A stretch of DNA of 13,393 nucleotides from Candidatus Aphodomonas merdavium (GTDB taxonomy: Bacteria; Bacillota; Clostridia; Christensenellales; Aristaeellaceae). The position numbers and the translations under genes are program-made. The notes under the pieces were generated by a model, which was given only the letters and a program-made list of their open reading frames with translations, ran no database searches and had not been told where the DNA came from. Location of the stretch: positions 1 through 13,393 of the forward strand of contig DVLH01000132.1 of the NCBI GenBank assembly GCA_018715585.1, in the 5' to 3' direction. Of this stretch, positions 1-6,518 are shown in pieces. How positions within the stretch are numbered: position 1 is the stretch's first letter; every line of letters starts with the position of its first letter.

Positions 1-144
1 CCCAAAGCCGATAATCAAAATCGGCAGCACGCTGGAGACGAGCAAAATCCATACAGAGCGCGCATGCAAGTTTCCACGGCGCACAAAAAGGATCAGCCGT
101 TCCAGGACGGATGGGCGTTCATGCAGGGGCGTGTCTTTTTTCAT
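1..144 (-). CDS. N-terminal fragment of a membrane protein, probably a YesM-type sensor histidine kinase (partial, runs off the left edge)
   Basis: Only the first 48 codons are in the window. The ATG at 144-142 overlaps the stop codon of the dehydrogenase gene by four bases (ATGA), a sign of translational coupling and membership of the same operon. The fragment starts MKKDTPLHER, then has a short basic stretch (RR near residues 22-23), then a hydrophobic segment at about residues 31-47 ending in LPILIIGFG. A basic N-terminus followed at once by such a membrane segment is typical of the first transmembrane helix of YesM/LytS-like sensor kinases with extracellular sensor domains, which often sit beside CUT1 sugar transporters together with an AraC-type response regulator. 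No dimerisation or ATPase domain is visible, so the call rests on this short motif and the context. Another membrane protein is possible. Confidence 0.5.
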   Translation of the reverse strand, partial: MKKDTPLHERPSVLERLILFVRRGNLHARSVWILLVSSVLPILIIGFG

Positions 145-1115
145 TCAATCTCCATCAAAACGCGTATCTGTCCGCCTGCCTGGATATCCCTGGCCGCTCT
201 GGCAAAATCTTCCAGCGCGTACCGGCCGGTAATCAGCCCGGAAACGTCCATCAGCCCGCGGCGCATCATCTCCAGCACCAGGCGTTTGTTTTCCGCACCG
301 TTTTCCCCCGCAGAGCGCACAAAGCGCATCTGTAGCCGCTTGGCGTAGAGCTTACGGAAGGGCAACTCCATTGTTCCTTCAATCATGCCAAACGGGATAA
401 GCCTGCCACGCTTATTGAGCAGTTCATACGCCATTGCGTACGTCTTGGAGGATCCAACCGCCTCAAACAAAACGGAGCATCCCGCGCCGCCGGTAATTTC
501 CTGTAGCCGCGCGGCGGCATCCTCCGTGGCGGAGTGAATCGTATGCGTCGCTCCCAGCCGCCTGGCCAGCTCAAGCTTTTCTTCCAGCAGATCCACCGCC
601 ACAACCGCGGCGGGATAAAAATGGCGCAGAACAGTCAAGAGGCTAAGCCCCACCGCACCGCATCCAAGGATCACAACGTTTTCCCCTGGCGTGATCTCCG
701 CGATCCGCGCTGCGTTCAGCGCTTCGCCCAGCATGTGCGCCAACGCCGCATGTTCCAAGCTGACGCCATCCGGCACGCGAATGATTTCCTCCTGCGGTGC
801 AACGCCATACTGCGCGTATTGCCCCCACAGGGAAGCCATCTCGGGCGAGGCGGGATAGCCCGCGCCCAGCACCCGGTCTCCCGGCTTGACCATACTGACC
901 CCCTCGCCCACCGCTTCCACAACGCCTGACCCCTCATGGCCGAACACGCACGGATACGTCACCAGTGCATGCTTGCCGTTATACATCTTTGTGTCGGTCG
1001 CATTGCAGACGGCGCAAAAGCGGTTGCGCACGAGTACCTGTCCCTTTTCAAGCCGCGGCATCGGCAAATCCATCGTCTCAACCATGCCAACGCCTTTGAG
1101 TACCAGCGCCTTCAT
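141..1115 (-). CDS. Zinc-type medium-chain alcohol/polyol dehydrogenase, NAD-dependent
   Basis: This is a 324-residue member of the MDR alcohol dehydrogenase superfamily (sorbitol/threonine dehydrogenase-like), expected to oxidise an alcohol group of a sugar or polyol in the cytoplasm. Seen: the catalytic zinc ligands Cys37 (in CAVCNATD) and His60-Glu61 (in GHEGSGVV), the GroES-like domain at about 1-130, and the Rossmann glycine motif GCGAVG at 151-156. The following strand ends in Asp175 (VVAVD), which in this family favours NAD over NADP. The usual four-cysteine structural zinc lobe near residues 90-110 is absent; a segment without cysteines, around GYPASPEMASLWGQY, takes its place. At 324 residues it is a little shorter than the usual 340-350. 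The start has the ribosome binding site AAGGAGG about ten bases upstream. It lies 20 bases after the MalG-type permease, so it probably acts on the imported sugar. The exact substrate cannot be read from the sequence. Confidence 0.88.
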   Translation of the reverse strand: MKALVLKGVGMVETMDLPMPRLEKGQVLVRNRFCAVCNATDTKMYNGKHALVTYPCVFGHEGSGVVEAVGEGVSMVKPGDRVLGAGYPASPEMASLWGQYAQYGVAPQEEIIRVPDGVSLEHAALAHMLGEALNAARIAEITPGENVVILGCGAVGLSLLTVLRHFYPAAVVAVDLLEEKLELARRLGATHTIHSATEDAAARLQEITGGAGCSVLFEAVGSSKTYAMAYELLNKRGRLIPFGMIEGTMELPFRKLYAKRLQMRFVRSAGENGAENKRLVLEMMRRGLMDVSGLITGRYALEDFARAARDIQAGGQIRVLMEIE

Positions 1116-1135
1116 AAACCGTAAACCTCCTTACA

Positions 1136-1972
1136 TTATCCTTTTACCGCGCCAGAAGTCAAGCCCTGCACGAGATATTTCTGGGCGAACATCAAAAACA
1201 AGATTGTCGGAACCGTTGCAATTACCGCCCCCGCTGACAACAGTGACCAATCCACCTGGAATTCCTGTACAAACTTTTGAAGCCCCAAGTTGATCGTTTT
1301 GAGCGCATCAGACTGGATTAAAATCCGCGCCATCACATACTCGTTCCACGCGCGCACGAAGGAAAAAATCGCTACCGTCGCAAGCCCCGGCGTGGAAATC
1401 GGCAAAATAATGCGCAAAAACGAACCAAACTGGCTACAGCCGTCCATCATCGCCGATTCTTCAATTTCAAACGGGACCGAGTCGAAAAAGCCCTTGAGGA
1501 GCCAGATGCAAAACGCCAGCGACGACGTCGAATAGCAGAGGATCAAGCCAAAGAGCGTGTTATTGATGTTCAGGCTTTTATAGATGAGGAACGTCGGCAC
1601 CATCACCAGCATGCTCGGCAGCATTTGCAGCAGCAAAAGCAGCGCAATAAACCCCGCAAACGCCCAGCCCCGAAAGCGCGAAACCGCATACCCCGAAAGC
1701 GCCGCGGCCAGCACCGCGACAACCGTAGAGGCGATGGAGACAAAAAAGCTGTTGAGTAGATTGCGCTCAAACGATGCATCCTGGAGCACCTGGACGAAGT
1801 TGCCAAAGTACACATCGGACGGCGCAGGAAAGAGGGAAAAATCGCTTAATGCAGCGCTTGCCGTCTTTAGCGACGTGCCAATCATCGATAGCACAGGCAA
1901 CGCGAATAAAAAACAAAACGAGATGATAAACACATAGCTGGCCGCTTTACCGGCACGGGCCCGTAACTTCAT
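1136..1972 (-). CDS. Carbohydrate ABC transporter permease, MalG family (CUT1)
   Basis: A 278-residue inner-membrane permease with about six hydrophobic segments, the first at about 12-32. The cytoplasmic EAA loop, which docks on the ATPase, is seen as EIEESAMMDGCS (169-180) followed by IILP (188-191), the arrangement typical of MalG-type permeases. The C-terminus ends QGLTSGAVKG, a very common tail in the Gram-positive branch of this family. The start codon is preceded by AGGAGGGG, and the gap to the upstream permease is only 12 bases, so the two are translated together. It should form a heterodimer with the product of the neighbouring MalF-type gene. No ATPase gene is present in the cluster, so a shared MsmX/UgpC-type ATPase encoded elsewhere is the expected partner. 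Confidence 0.93.
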   Translation of the reverse strand: MKLRARAGKAASYVFIISFCFLFALPVLSMIGTSLKTASAALSDFSLFPAPSDVYFGNFVQVLQDASFERNLLNSFFVSIASTVVAVLAAALSGYAVSRFRGWAFAGFIALLLLLQMLPSMLVMVPTFLIYKSLNINNTLFGLILCYSTSSLAFCIWLLKGFFDSVPFEIEESAMMDGCSQFGSFLRIILPISTPGLATVAIFSFVRAWNEYVMARILIQSDALKTINLGLQKFVQEFQVDWSLLSAGAVIATVPTILFLMFAQKYLVQGLTSGAVKG

Positions 1973-1984
1973 CGCGCTCCCCTC

Positions 1985-2881
1985 CTATCTTGCCTGCTTG
2001 CTCACGCGCTGATACGCCAAGCAAAGGCCCATCATGATCACCAGCATCGTCACGGAAATGGCGGATGCGTATCCCATCTGCGAGCGCAAGAATGCGGTAT
2101 TGTACGCATAAATGGACATAAGCATCGTCGCGCTTGCCGGGCCCCCCTCCGTGAGCAGGTACACGTTTTCAAACCCGTTAAACGCCCAGATTAACAGCAG
2201 CGTCACCGACACGACGGCTACCGGCTGAATGAGGGGCAGCGTAATGTGCCAGAAGGATTTTATACCATTTGCGCCATCAATGCGCGCCGCTTCGTACAAG
2301 TCTGCATTGATGCTCTGCATCCCCGCAAGCAAGGTAATGGTCATAAAGGGGATGTTTTTCCACACGCCCACCAGGATGACCGTCACCCGTGCCATCGGCT
2401 TTGTTGCCAGGAATAAAATGGGTTCCTGTACAATTCCAAGGCGCACGAGCACCCGGTTGACCAGGCCAAACTGATCGTTGAGCAACCACAACCAGTTCGT
2501 CGCCATCACCATGGGCGCAATCACCCACGGCAACAGGATGATTGTGCGATAGAGCGAGCGGCCACGCAGTTTTTTATTGAGCAGCACCGCCGTCAACAGC
2601 CCAACAAGATAGCTGAATACAACGATGCTGACGGCGTAAGCAAAGGTAAACCATAGCGTCGCATAAAATGTTTTATCCGACGTAAACAATTCAACAAAGT
2701 TCCCCAGACCAATGAACGATGTGTTCTTGGGCCTGAGCAGGTTATAATCCGTCACACTCATCAAAACCCCGTAGAGGAACGGATAAATCTGCGTCAAGCC
2801 AATGAGCGCCAAGGCGGGAACTAACATACAATAGCCTAGCCGTTTGGAGGCAAAGCGGTGTCTGTTTTTTTGCGTCGCCAT
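1985..2881 (-). CDS. Carbohydrate ABC transporter permease, MalF/UgpA family (CUT1)
   Basis: A 298-residue permease with six predicted membrane segments, the first starting near residue 16 (CMLVPALALIGL). The EAA loop is clear: YEAARIDGAN (196-205) followed by ITLP (213-216). The stretch LLTEGGPASATMLMS near 242-256 is also a standard MalF/UgpA feature, close to the last periplasm-facing loop. The protein has a short N-terminal tail and lacks the large periplasmic P2 loop of enteric MalF, as usual in Bacillota. The start is preceded by GGGGAGGA. It lies downstream of the binding-protein gene, separated by a 94-base gap with strong hairpins, and 12 bases upstream of its MalG-type partner. Confidence 0.93.
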   Translation of the reverse strand: MATQKNRHRFASKRLGYCMLVPALALIGLTQIYPFLYGVLMSVTDYNLLRPKNTSFIGLGNFVELFTSDKTFYATLWFTFAYAVSIVVFSYLVGLLTAVLLNKKLRGRSLYRTIILLPWVIAPMVMATNWLWLLNDQFGLVNRVLVRLGIVQEPILFLATKPMARVTVILVGVWKNIPFMTITLLAGMQSINADLYEAARIDGANGIKSFWHITLPLIQPVAVVSVTLLLIWAFNGFENVYLLTEGGPASATMLMSIYAYNTAFLRSQMGYASAISVTMLVIMMGLCLAYQRVSKQAR

Positions 2882-2922
2882 CAGTTCCTCCCCGTGGTTC
2901 GTTTTATGCCATCAGTTTAAAA

Positions 2923-2962
2923 CGGGTTTTCCCGCCGGGAAGGCGTTTAAACGCCTTCCCGG
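2923..2962 (-). other. Intergenic hairpin pair between binding-protein and permease genes
   Basis: Positions 2935-2962 form a 28-base perfect palindrome (arm CCGGGAAGGCGTTT). Read on the minus strand it is followed at once by a second small hairpin, CGGG-AAAA-CCCG (2934-2923), and then TTTTAAAC. The gap between two genes of one operon is the usual place for a partial terminator or an RNA 3'-end stabiliser that lets the binding protein be made in excess over the permeases. The T-run is only four bases, so complete termination is unlikely. Because the palindrome is perfect with no natural loop, the RNA hairpin must open a few central A/T pairs. Confidence 0.7.
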
Positions 2963-2975
2963 AAAGCGGGACGTA

Positions 2976-4259
2976 TTATTGTTGCAGTTCCAGGGCGTTG
3001 ATGACGTTTTCATTTTGCTCGGCAAGGATCGCATCAAAATCGCGGCGGCCGGTGAGGACTTCCTGCAGCGCCAGGCCCAGGTAGCGCTCGCCGTTGATCT
3101 GTCCAAAGGCGGGATAGAAGTTCAGGACGGGATACGTTGCATGCACAAACGTGGGCGCAATTTTCTCCGTCAGCGCGCGGTCAAGCACATTGCTCTTAAA
3201 GAACGGATCTTCCAGCTGCGAGGCAAGCACAGGAACCTTGCCCACCTGACCATCGGTAAAGAGCGTAAGGCTGTTCTTCACCCACCATTCGATGAACGTC
3301 AGCGCCTCTTGCGGATGCTCCTTCGTGTAGGAAGCGATGCTGTTCGCCCAGTAGACGGTCTGCGGTTTTTCTGCCGACGGCCCCTGCATCGGATCCATCA
3401 CATCGATCTTGTCGCTGATGCTCTCCTCGCTCCAGAAGAGCTTGACCGGGCCGCCATAGAAGATCGCCGCTTCGCCCGCCATAAACAGCCGCTGTGCGTC
3501 GGCGTCCTTATAGCTCACCGTCGCCTCCGGGATCAACCCTTCATCCATCAGCGAGGCCACAAATTCCAGGCATTCGCGGATTTGCGGCGACGTCATATTC
3601 GCTTCATAGTCAGCCGTAATCGGTCCAACATCGTTGGAGACGGTCAACCACATCATGATGTTCTGCGCGCCGCCGGAGTCGCCGGCCGTCACGAGCGGGA
3701 TAATATCCGGGAACGTTTCCTTCAGCTTGCGCAGCGCATCGCGCAGGCCGTCCCACGTCGTAGGAAGTTCGGTAATGCCGGCCTCTTCAAACAAATCCGT
3801 CCTGTACGTGAATACGCGCGTATCAGCGTTCCAAGGCAGCGCGATCGTGTGGCCGTCAAGCAGGTTGGTCTCCAAGAAGCCCGGCAGGAAATCATCGAGG
3901 ATCGGATCGTTTTCCGCCTCCCATTTTTCCAGCAGCGCGTCCAACGGTTGGATCTCACCCATCGAGGCGAACTGCATCGGCGTTTGCGAACCGGCAGTCG
4001 CCACGTCCGGGCCTGCGCCGGATGTGATGGCAGTCAAAAATACCTGGTAGTAGTTGTCCCAGGGAACCGCTTGATATTCCACTTCAATTTCGTCCTGGGA
4101 GGCGTTAAACTCCGCTACAAGCGCTTCGCCCGCCTTGTCATAAACACCTGCAGAGCCCCAGATCATATCCCAGAACACGAGCTTGACCGGCTCAGCCAGT
4201 GCAGCTGCCGACACTGCAAGCAGCGTGCATACCAGGAGCAAACAGACCAGTTTTTTCAT
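2976..4259 (-). CDS. Extracellular sugar-binding protein of the CUT1 ABC transporter
   Basis: A 427-residue family 1 solute-binding protein that captures the sugar outside the membrane and delivers it to the two downstream permeases. The N-terminus is a secretion signal: MKK, then a hydrophobic core at 4-21, with a likely signal-peptidase-I site after ALA (residue 22, before EPVKLVFWD). There is no lipobox cysteine at the cleavage region; the Cys at 6 and 11 sit inside the core. The mature part begins with the typical strand VKLVFWDMIWG, and later has the family segments GAGPDVATAG (81-90) and LPWNADTRVFTYRTDLFEEAGI around 140-162. Length is normal. The start is preceded by AGGAGGAGAGG. It lies 20 bases downstream of the isomerase gene. 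The ligand cannot be predicted from the sequence. Confidence 0.92.
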   Translation of the reverse strand: MKKLVCLLLVCTLLAVSAAALAEPVKLVFWDMIWGSAGVYDKAGEALVAEFNASQDEIEVEYQAVPWDNYYQVFLTAITSGAGPDVATAGSQTPMQFASMGEIQPLDALLEKWEAENDPILDDFLPGFLETNLLDGHTIALPWNADTRVFTYRTDLFEEAGITELPTTWDGLRDALRKLKETFPDIIPLVTAGDSGGAQNIMMWLTVSNDVGPITADYEANMTSPQIRECLEFVASLMDEGLIPEATVSYKDADAQRLFMAGEAAIFYGGPVKLFWSEESISDKIDVMDPMQGPSAEKPQTVYWANSIASYTKEHPQEALTFIEWWVKNSLTLFTDGQVGKVPVLASQLEDPFFKSNVLDRALTEKIAPTFVHATYPVLNFYPAFGQINGERYLGLALQEVLTGRRDFDAILAEQNENVINALELQQ

Positions 4260-4279
4260 AAATCCTCTCCTCCTTTTCT

Positions 4280-5149
4280 TTAAAGCGGCCTAAAACCGCT
4301 TTCTTCCCAAATTGTTTTGATGTACGCCAAATTGCGTGCGAGCTTTTCATCCTCCTCATGCGGGGCGGAAAAATCTTCAAAGGACAAATACCCGGCATAT
4401 CCCTGCTTTTTCAACGCGTCAAATAGCTTGTCAAAGCGGACCTGCCCTTCCCCAATGCGGCAGAACGACGCGGCATAGCCGCCTCCCGCGCAGGGCAGCA
4501 CCCGCGCGTCCTTCAGGTGTACGTGATGCACCCGCGCGCCGAGCATTTCCAACCCCATCTGATATTGTTCATACCCCTCGTAGACCATGTTGCCGGCATC
4601 GTAGACGACGCCGAGCAGCTCCTCGTCCATGCCTTCCAGCAAACGGCAGGCGGCGCTCGCGCTCGGGATGATCGTATCCATATGGATTTCCAGCGTCACG
4701 CGCACGCCGCAGCGACGCGCCATGCGCTCCACCTCGCGCAGTTCTCTGCGCACCCGCTCCATCATCCTTGGATACGGTTCCGCCCCCGTGTATTTATCCG
4801 GAAACAACCGGATCATCTGGAAGCCGTTGTGCTTTGCCGCCTCCAGCAGCCGCTCAATGTCCGCAAGCTGCGCAGGCATCAGATAGGAAGCCAGCGATAC
4901 TTTTTCAAGCTCGTTCCGCTCGCAAACAGCCGCCGCCCACGCCGCCTCTTTCTCGATGTCCTCCAGGTTCAGCGTCGCCCGGTTATACTCCCAATACCAC
5001 TGTGCCCTCGCCGGCAACGGTTGCGGTTCCTCCTCGACACGCCGTCCGACGCGCCATTCCACGCCGTCATACCCGTGTGCCTGTAGCTTTTCCCCAATCT
5101 GTTCCACCGTGCACCCGGGCGCCATCACAGTAAAAATGGAATACTTCAT
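4280..5149 (-). CDS. Sugar phosphate isomerase/epimerase, AP-endonuclease-2 / xylose-isomerase-like TIM barrel
   Basis: A 289-residue TIM-barrel protein of the PF01261 superfamily, first gene of the sugar operon. Metal-site residues expected for this fold are visible in order: Glu31 (DGVEWR), Glu154 and His156 (VTLEIH), Asp184 (VVYDAGN), His209 and His211 (VHHVHLKD) and Glu258 (LSFED), with the phosphate/product-loop-like GEG at 233-235. Such proteins isomerise or epimerise keto sugars or their phosphates, or in some relatives act as dehydratases; the exact reaction cannot be told. The start codon follows a weaker ribosome binding site (AGAGGGG about ten bases away), and a plausible promoter lies at 5192-5220. 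It is followed by the binding protein, permeases and dehydrogenase, so it probably processes the same imported sugar. Confidence 0.88.
   Translation of the reverse strand: MKYSIFTVMAPGCTVEQIGEKLQAHGYDGVEWRVGRRVEEEPQPLPARAQWYWEYNRATLNLEDIEKEAAWAAAVCERNELEKVSLASYLMPAQLADIERLLEAAKHNGFQMIRLFPDKYTGAEPYPRMMERVRRELREVERMARRCGVRVTLEIHMDTIIPSASAACRLLEGMDEELLGVVYDAGNMVYEGYEQYQMGLEMLGARVHHVHLKDARVLPCAGGGYAASFCRIGEGQVRFDKLFDALKKQGYAGYLSFEDFSAPHEEDEKLARNLAYIKTIWEESGFRPL
4282..4302 (-). other. Small inverted repeat at the end of the isomerase gene
   Basis: AAAGCGG (4282-4288) and CCGCTTT (4296-4302) form a perfect seven-base stem with a seven-base loop. It covers the last codons of the isomerase gene and stops just before the ribosome binding site of the binding-protein gene. 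No T-run follows on the minus strand, so it is not an intrinsic terminator. It may modulate translation or mRNA stability at this junction, or be chance. Confidence 0.35.
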
Positions 5150-5191
5150 TTACTCTCGCCCCTCTTTCGCCTTATCCTTGGCTTTAATTTC

Positions 5192-5220
5192 ATTATAATT
5201 TTGCGCCTGTTTGCTGTACA
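5192..5220 (-). promoter_or_regulatory. Candidate sigma-A promoter for the sugar operon
   Basis: On the minus strand TGTACA (5220-5215, four of six matches to TTGACA) is followed after 17 bases by a perfect TATAAT (5197-5192). Transcription would start near 5185, giving a leader of about 36 bases before the isomerase ATG. The weak -35 fits a promoter that needs an activator, and the repeats at 5225-5284 lie directly upstream of it. Confidence 0.6.
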
Positions 5221-5224
5221 CGCA

Positions 5225-5284
5225 GAAAAACTTTTCCGCTTTACGATGCCAAAAGTTTTTCACCCTTTGGCTATAAGTTTTTTT
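5225..5284. repeat. AAGTTTTT-type repeats directly upstream of the sugar-operon -35 box
   Basis: GAAAAACTTTT (5225-5235) and AAAAGTTTTTC (5251-5261) are a perfect 11-base inverted repeat with a 15-base spacer. A third, similar element, ATAAGTTTTTTT (5273-5284), repeats the right arm in the same orientation 22 bases further on. Copies spaced by about two helical turns and lying against a weak -35 box look like binding sites for an activator, for example an AraC-type response regulator paired with the kinase at the end of the operon. T-runs make chance similarity possible. Confidence 0.4.
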
Positions 5285-5357
5285 AGAAATTGTGCATAAG
5301 AGGATATTTATCGGTTTTCCCTTCACGCCTTTTCGCTTTTGCGCCACTAGTCAAACC

Positions 5358-5373
5358 GCGGCAGCGGTGCCGC
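5358..5373. repeat. GC-rich hairpin in the divergent region
   Basis: GCGGCA (5358-5363) and TGCCGC (5368-5373) form a perfect six-base stem with the loop GCGG. It lies in the middle of the divergent region, between the two promoters and roughly 160-180 bases from each. No T-run follows on either strand. Its role is unknown. Confidence 0.3.
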
Positions 5374-5485
5374 AAACCTATCTGCACGCAAAAGCCCTCA
5401 CGCCTAATCGCTGTGGCAGCGCGCAATGCATACCAATTGAATATTCTTAATCGCTATTTTCCCAGCATGAATTGTAAGCCGATGA

Positions 5486-5522
5486 TTTTCGCTTATTATG
5501 CGAAAAAAAATTAAAATTTCGC
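5486..5522. promoter_or_regulatory. Three TTTCGC/GCGAAA half-sites upstream of the amino-acid transporter promoter
   Basis: TTTTCGC (5486-5492) and GCGAAAA (5500-5506) are a perfect inverted repeat with a seven-base spacer. A third copy, TTTCGC (5517-5522), lies 30 bases from the first in the same orientation, so the middle arm can pair with either outer one. The group ends 11 bases before the -35 box, a good position for a regulator site. The regulator is not identified. Confidence 0.4.
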
Positions 5523-5533
5523 AATTTTATGCC

Positions 5534-5560
5534 TTGACAAGCGGCGGAAATGGTTATAAT
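5534..5560 (+). promoter_or_regulatory. Candidate sigma-A promoter for the amino-acid transporter operon
   Basis: A perfect TTGACA (5534-5539) is followed by a perfect TATAAT (5555-5560). The spacer is 15 bases, shorter than the optimal 17, which would weaken the promoter or make it depend on a regulator. The leader before the ATG at 5605 would be about 38 bases and contains the AGGAGGGG ribosome binding site. Confidence 0.7.
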
Positions 5561-5604
5561 TTGCGCTCGTAAAGAATAAATTTGCATTCTAGGAGGGGAC
5601 GGAA

Positions 5605-6426
5605 ATGAAAAAGGCTTTGGCAGTGATGACGGCATTATTGCTCGTATTCTCGTTGGCGTCCAGCGCGTGCGCGGATGCACTGAGCGACATTCTTGAAAAA
5701 GGTGAACTCGTCGTCGGCGCGTCGGTCGGCTTCCCGCCCTATGAGTTTTACTACACCAACCCGGAAACGGGCAAAGAGGAATACGCCGGGTTTGATATGA
5801 GCCTTGCCAAGGGCATCGCAGAGGAACTCGGCGTGGAGCTGGTAATTTCTGACCAATCGTTCGCTGGGCTGATCACAGCGCTGCGCGCGGGTGAAATCGA
5901 TATGATCATCTCCGGCATGGCCATCAAGCCGGAGCGTGAAGAAGTGGTGGACTTCTCCATTTCCTATTATACCGGCAGCCAGATCATGCTTGTGCGTGCC
6001 GAGGATTATGACACGCTCAAGACCGTGGAGGATATGACGGGCAAAAAGGTCGGCGCCCAAATGGGTGCATTGCAGGCGGAAATCCTGGAGGAGCAGTTCT
6101 CCAACGCCGAACCGCTCGTCATCGATCAGGTGGCGCTGCTCGTGCTGGATCTGCTTCAGGGCTCGCTCGACGGCGTGCTGCTGACGGACATGGTAGCCAA
6201 GACGCACATCGCCCTCAACCCCGGCAAGCTCGCTATCAGCGAAATCCCTGTCAACTATGACGATGTGGGCGGCGTTGCCGTGGCCGTCGCCAAAGGCGAC
6301 AATGAATCGCTGCTGGAAGTTGTCAACGCTTACATCGAGCAGGTCACATCGGATGGCACGTTTGATTCCTGGGTGGATACGGCCGTGGCACAGAACGCAA
6401 CGCTGATTGACACCGAAGAAGAATAA
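5605..6426 (+). CDS. Amino-acid ABC transporter substrate-binding protein (family 3)
   Basis: A 273-residue SBP_bac_3 protein that binds a polar amino acid or related compound outside the membrane. The signal peptide is clear: MKK, hydrophobic core to about residue 17, then SLASSACADAL. Cys22 is preceded by SSA, a poor lipobox, while A-C-A before Asp24 fits signal peptidase I, so it may be either a lipoprotein or a secreted protein. Family features seen: GELVVGASVGFPPYEF (33-48), GFDMSLAKGIAEELG (62-76), AGLITALRAGEIDMIISGM (87-105), Arg111 in KPEREEVVDFS and Asp195 in VLLTDMVA. In this family, Arg and Asp at these places contact the alpha-carboxyl and alpha-amino groups of the ligand. The start has AGGAGGGG six bases upstream. 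It is first in an operon with permease, ATPase and M20 peptidase. Confidence 0.93.
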   Translation: MKKALAVMTALLLVFSLASSACADALSDILEKGELVVGASVGFPPYEFYYTNPETGKEEYAGFDMSLAKGIAEELGVELVISDQSFAGLITALRAGEIDMIISGMAIKPEREEVVDFSISYYTGSQIMLVRAEDYDTLKTVEDMTGKKVGAQMGALQAEILEEQFSNAEPLVIDQVALLVLDLLQGSLDGVLLTDMVAKTHIALNPGKLAISEIPVNYDDVGGVAVAVAKGDNESLLEVVNAYIEQVTSDGTFDSWVDTAVAQNATLIDTEEE

Positions 6427-6443
6427 GAAGTAAAGAATAAAAC

Positions 6444-6491
6444 GGCGCGCGGCGCGCCTCCGCCCGGCTGCCCCTTCCCGTTGGAAGGGGC
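6444..6491 (+). other. Intergenic GC-rich hairpins after the amino-acid binding protein gene
   Basis: GCCCCTTCC (6470-6478), loop CGTT, GGAAGGGGC (6483-6491) is a perfect nine-base stem. Just before it, GGCGCGC (6444-6450) and GCGCGCC (6452-6458) form another inverted repeat. No T-run follows, so full termination is not expected. The place, between binding protein and permease inside one operon, suggests attenuation or 3'-end protection that raises binding-protein levels, as in the sugar operon of this window. Confidence 0.65.
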
Positions 6492-6518
6492 GGTTGGGAT
6501 TATGGAGGGGGCCGCCTT

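Larger units (their letters stand above)
5150..5604. promoter_or_regulatory. Divergent control region between the sugar operon and the amino-acid transporter operon
   Basis: This 455-base region has no convincing gene; it is AT-richer than the flanking genes, as expected of a control region. It holds a promoter for each direction and at least three inverted repeats, given as separate entries. No riboswitch of a known class was recognised, although structured RNA cannot be excluded without folding. Both operons can be controlled from here, but nothing shows that they share a regulator. Confidence 0.75.

Noticed and set aside
2844..4283. 479-codon open frame on the plus strand opposite the sugar-binding protein gene
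   Set aside because: It is the antisense of a clear gene with signal peptide and family motifs, is rich in Arg/His/Gln as antisense frames of GC-rich genes are, and has no ribosome binding site.
5430..5480. ArgR-like box around TTGAATATTCTTAA before the amino-acid transporter
   Set aside because: Only the short GAATATTC core is symmetrical and it matches an arginine box poorly; AT-rich sequence gives such cores by chance.
5221..5520. Riboswitch or T-box in the divergent region
   Set aside because: The promoters found leave leaders of under 40 bases on both sides, too short for these elements, and no known core sequence was seen.
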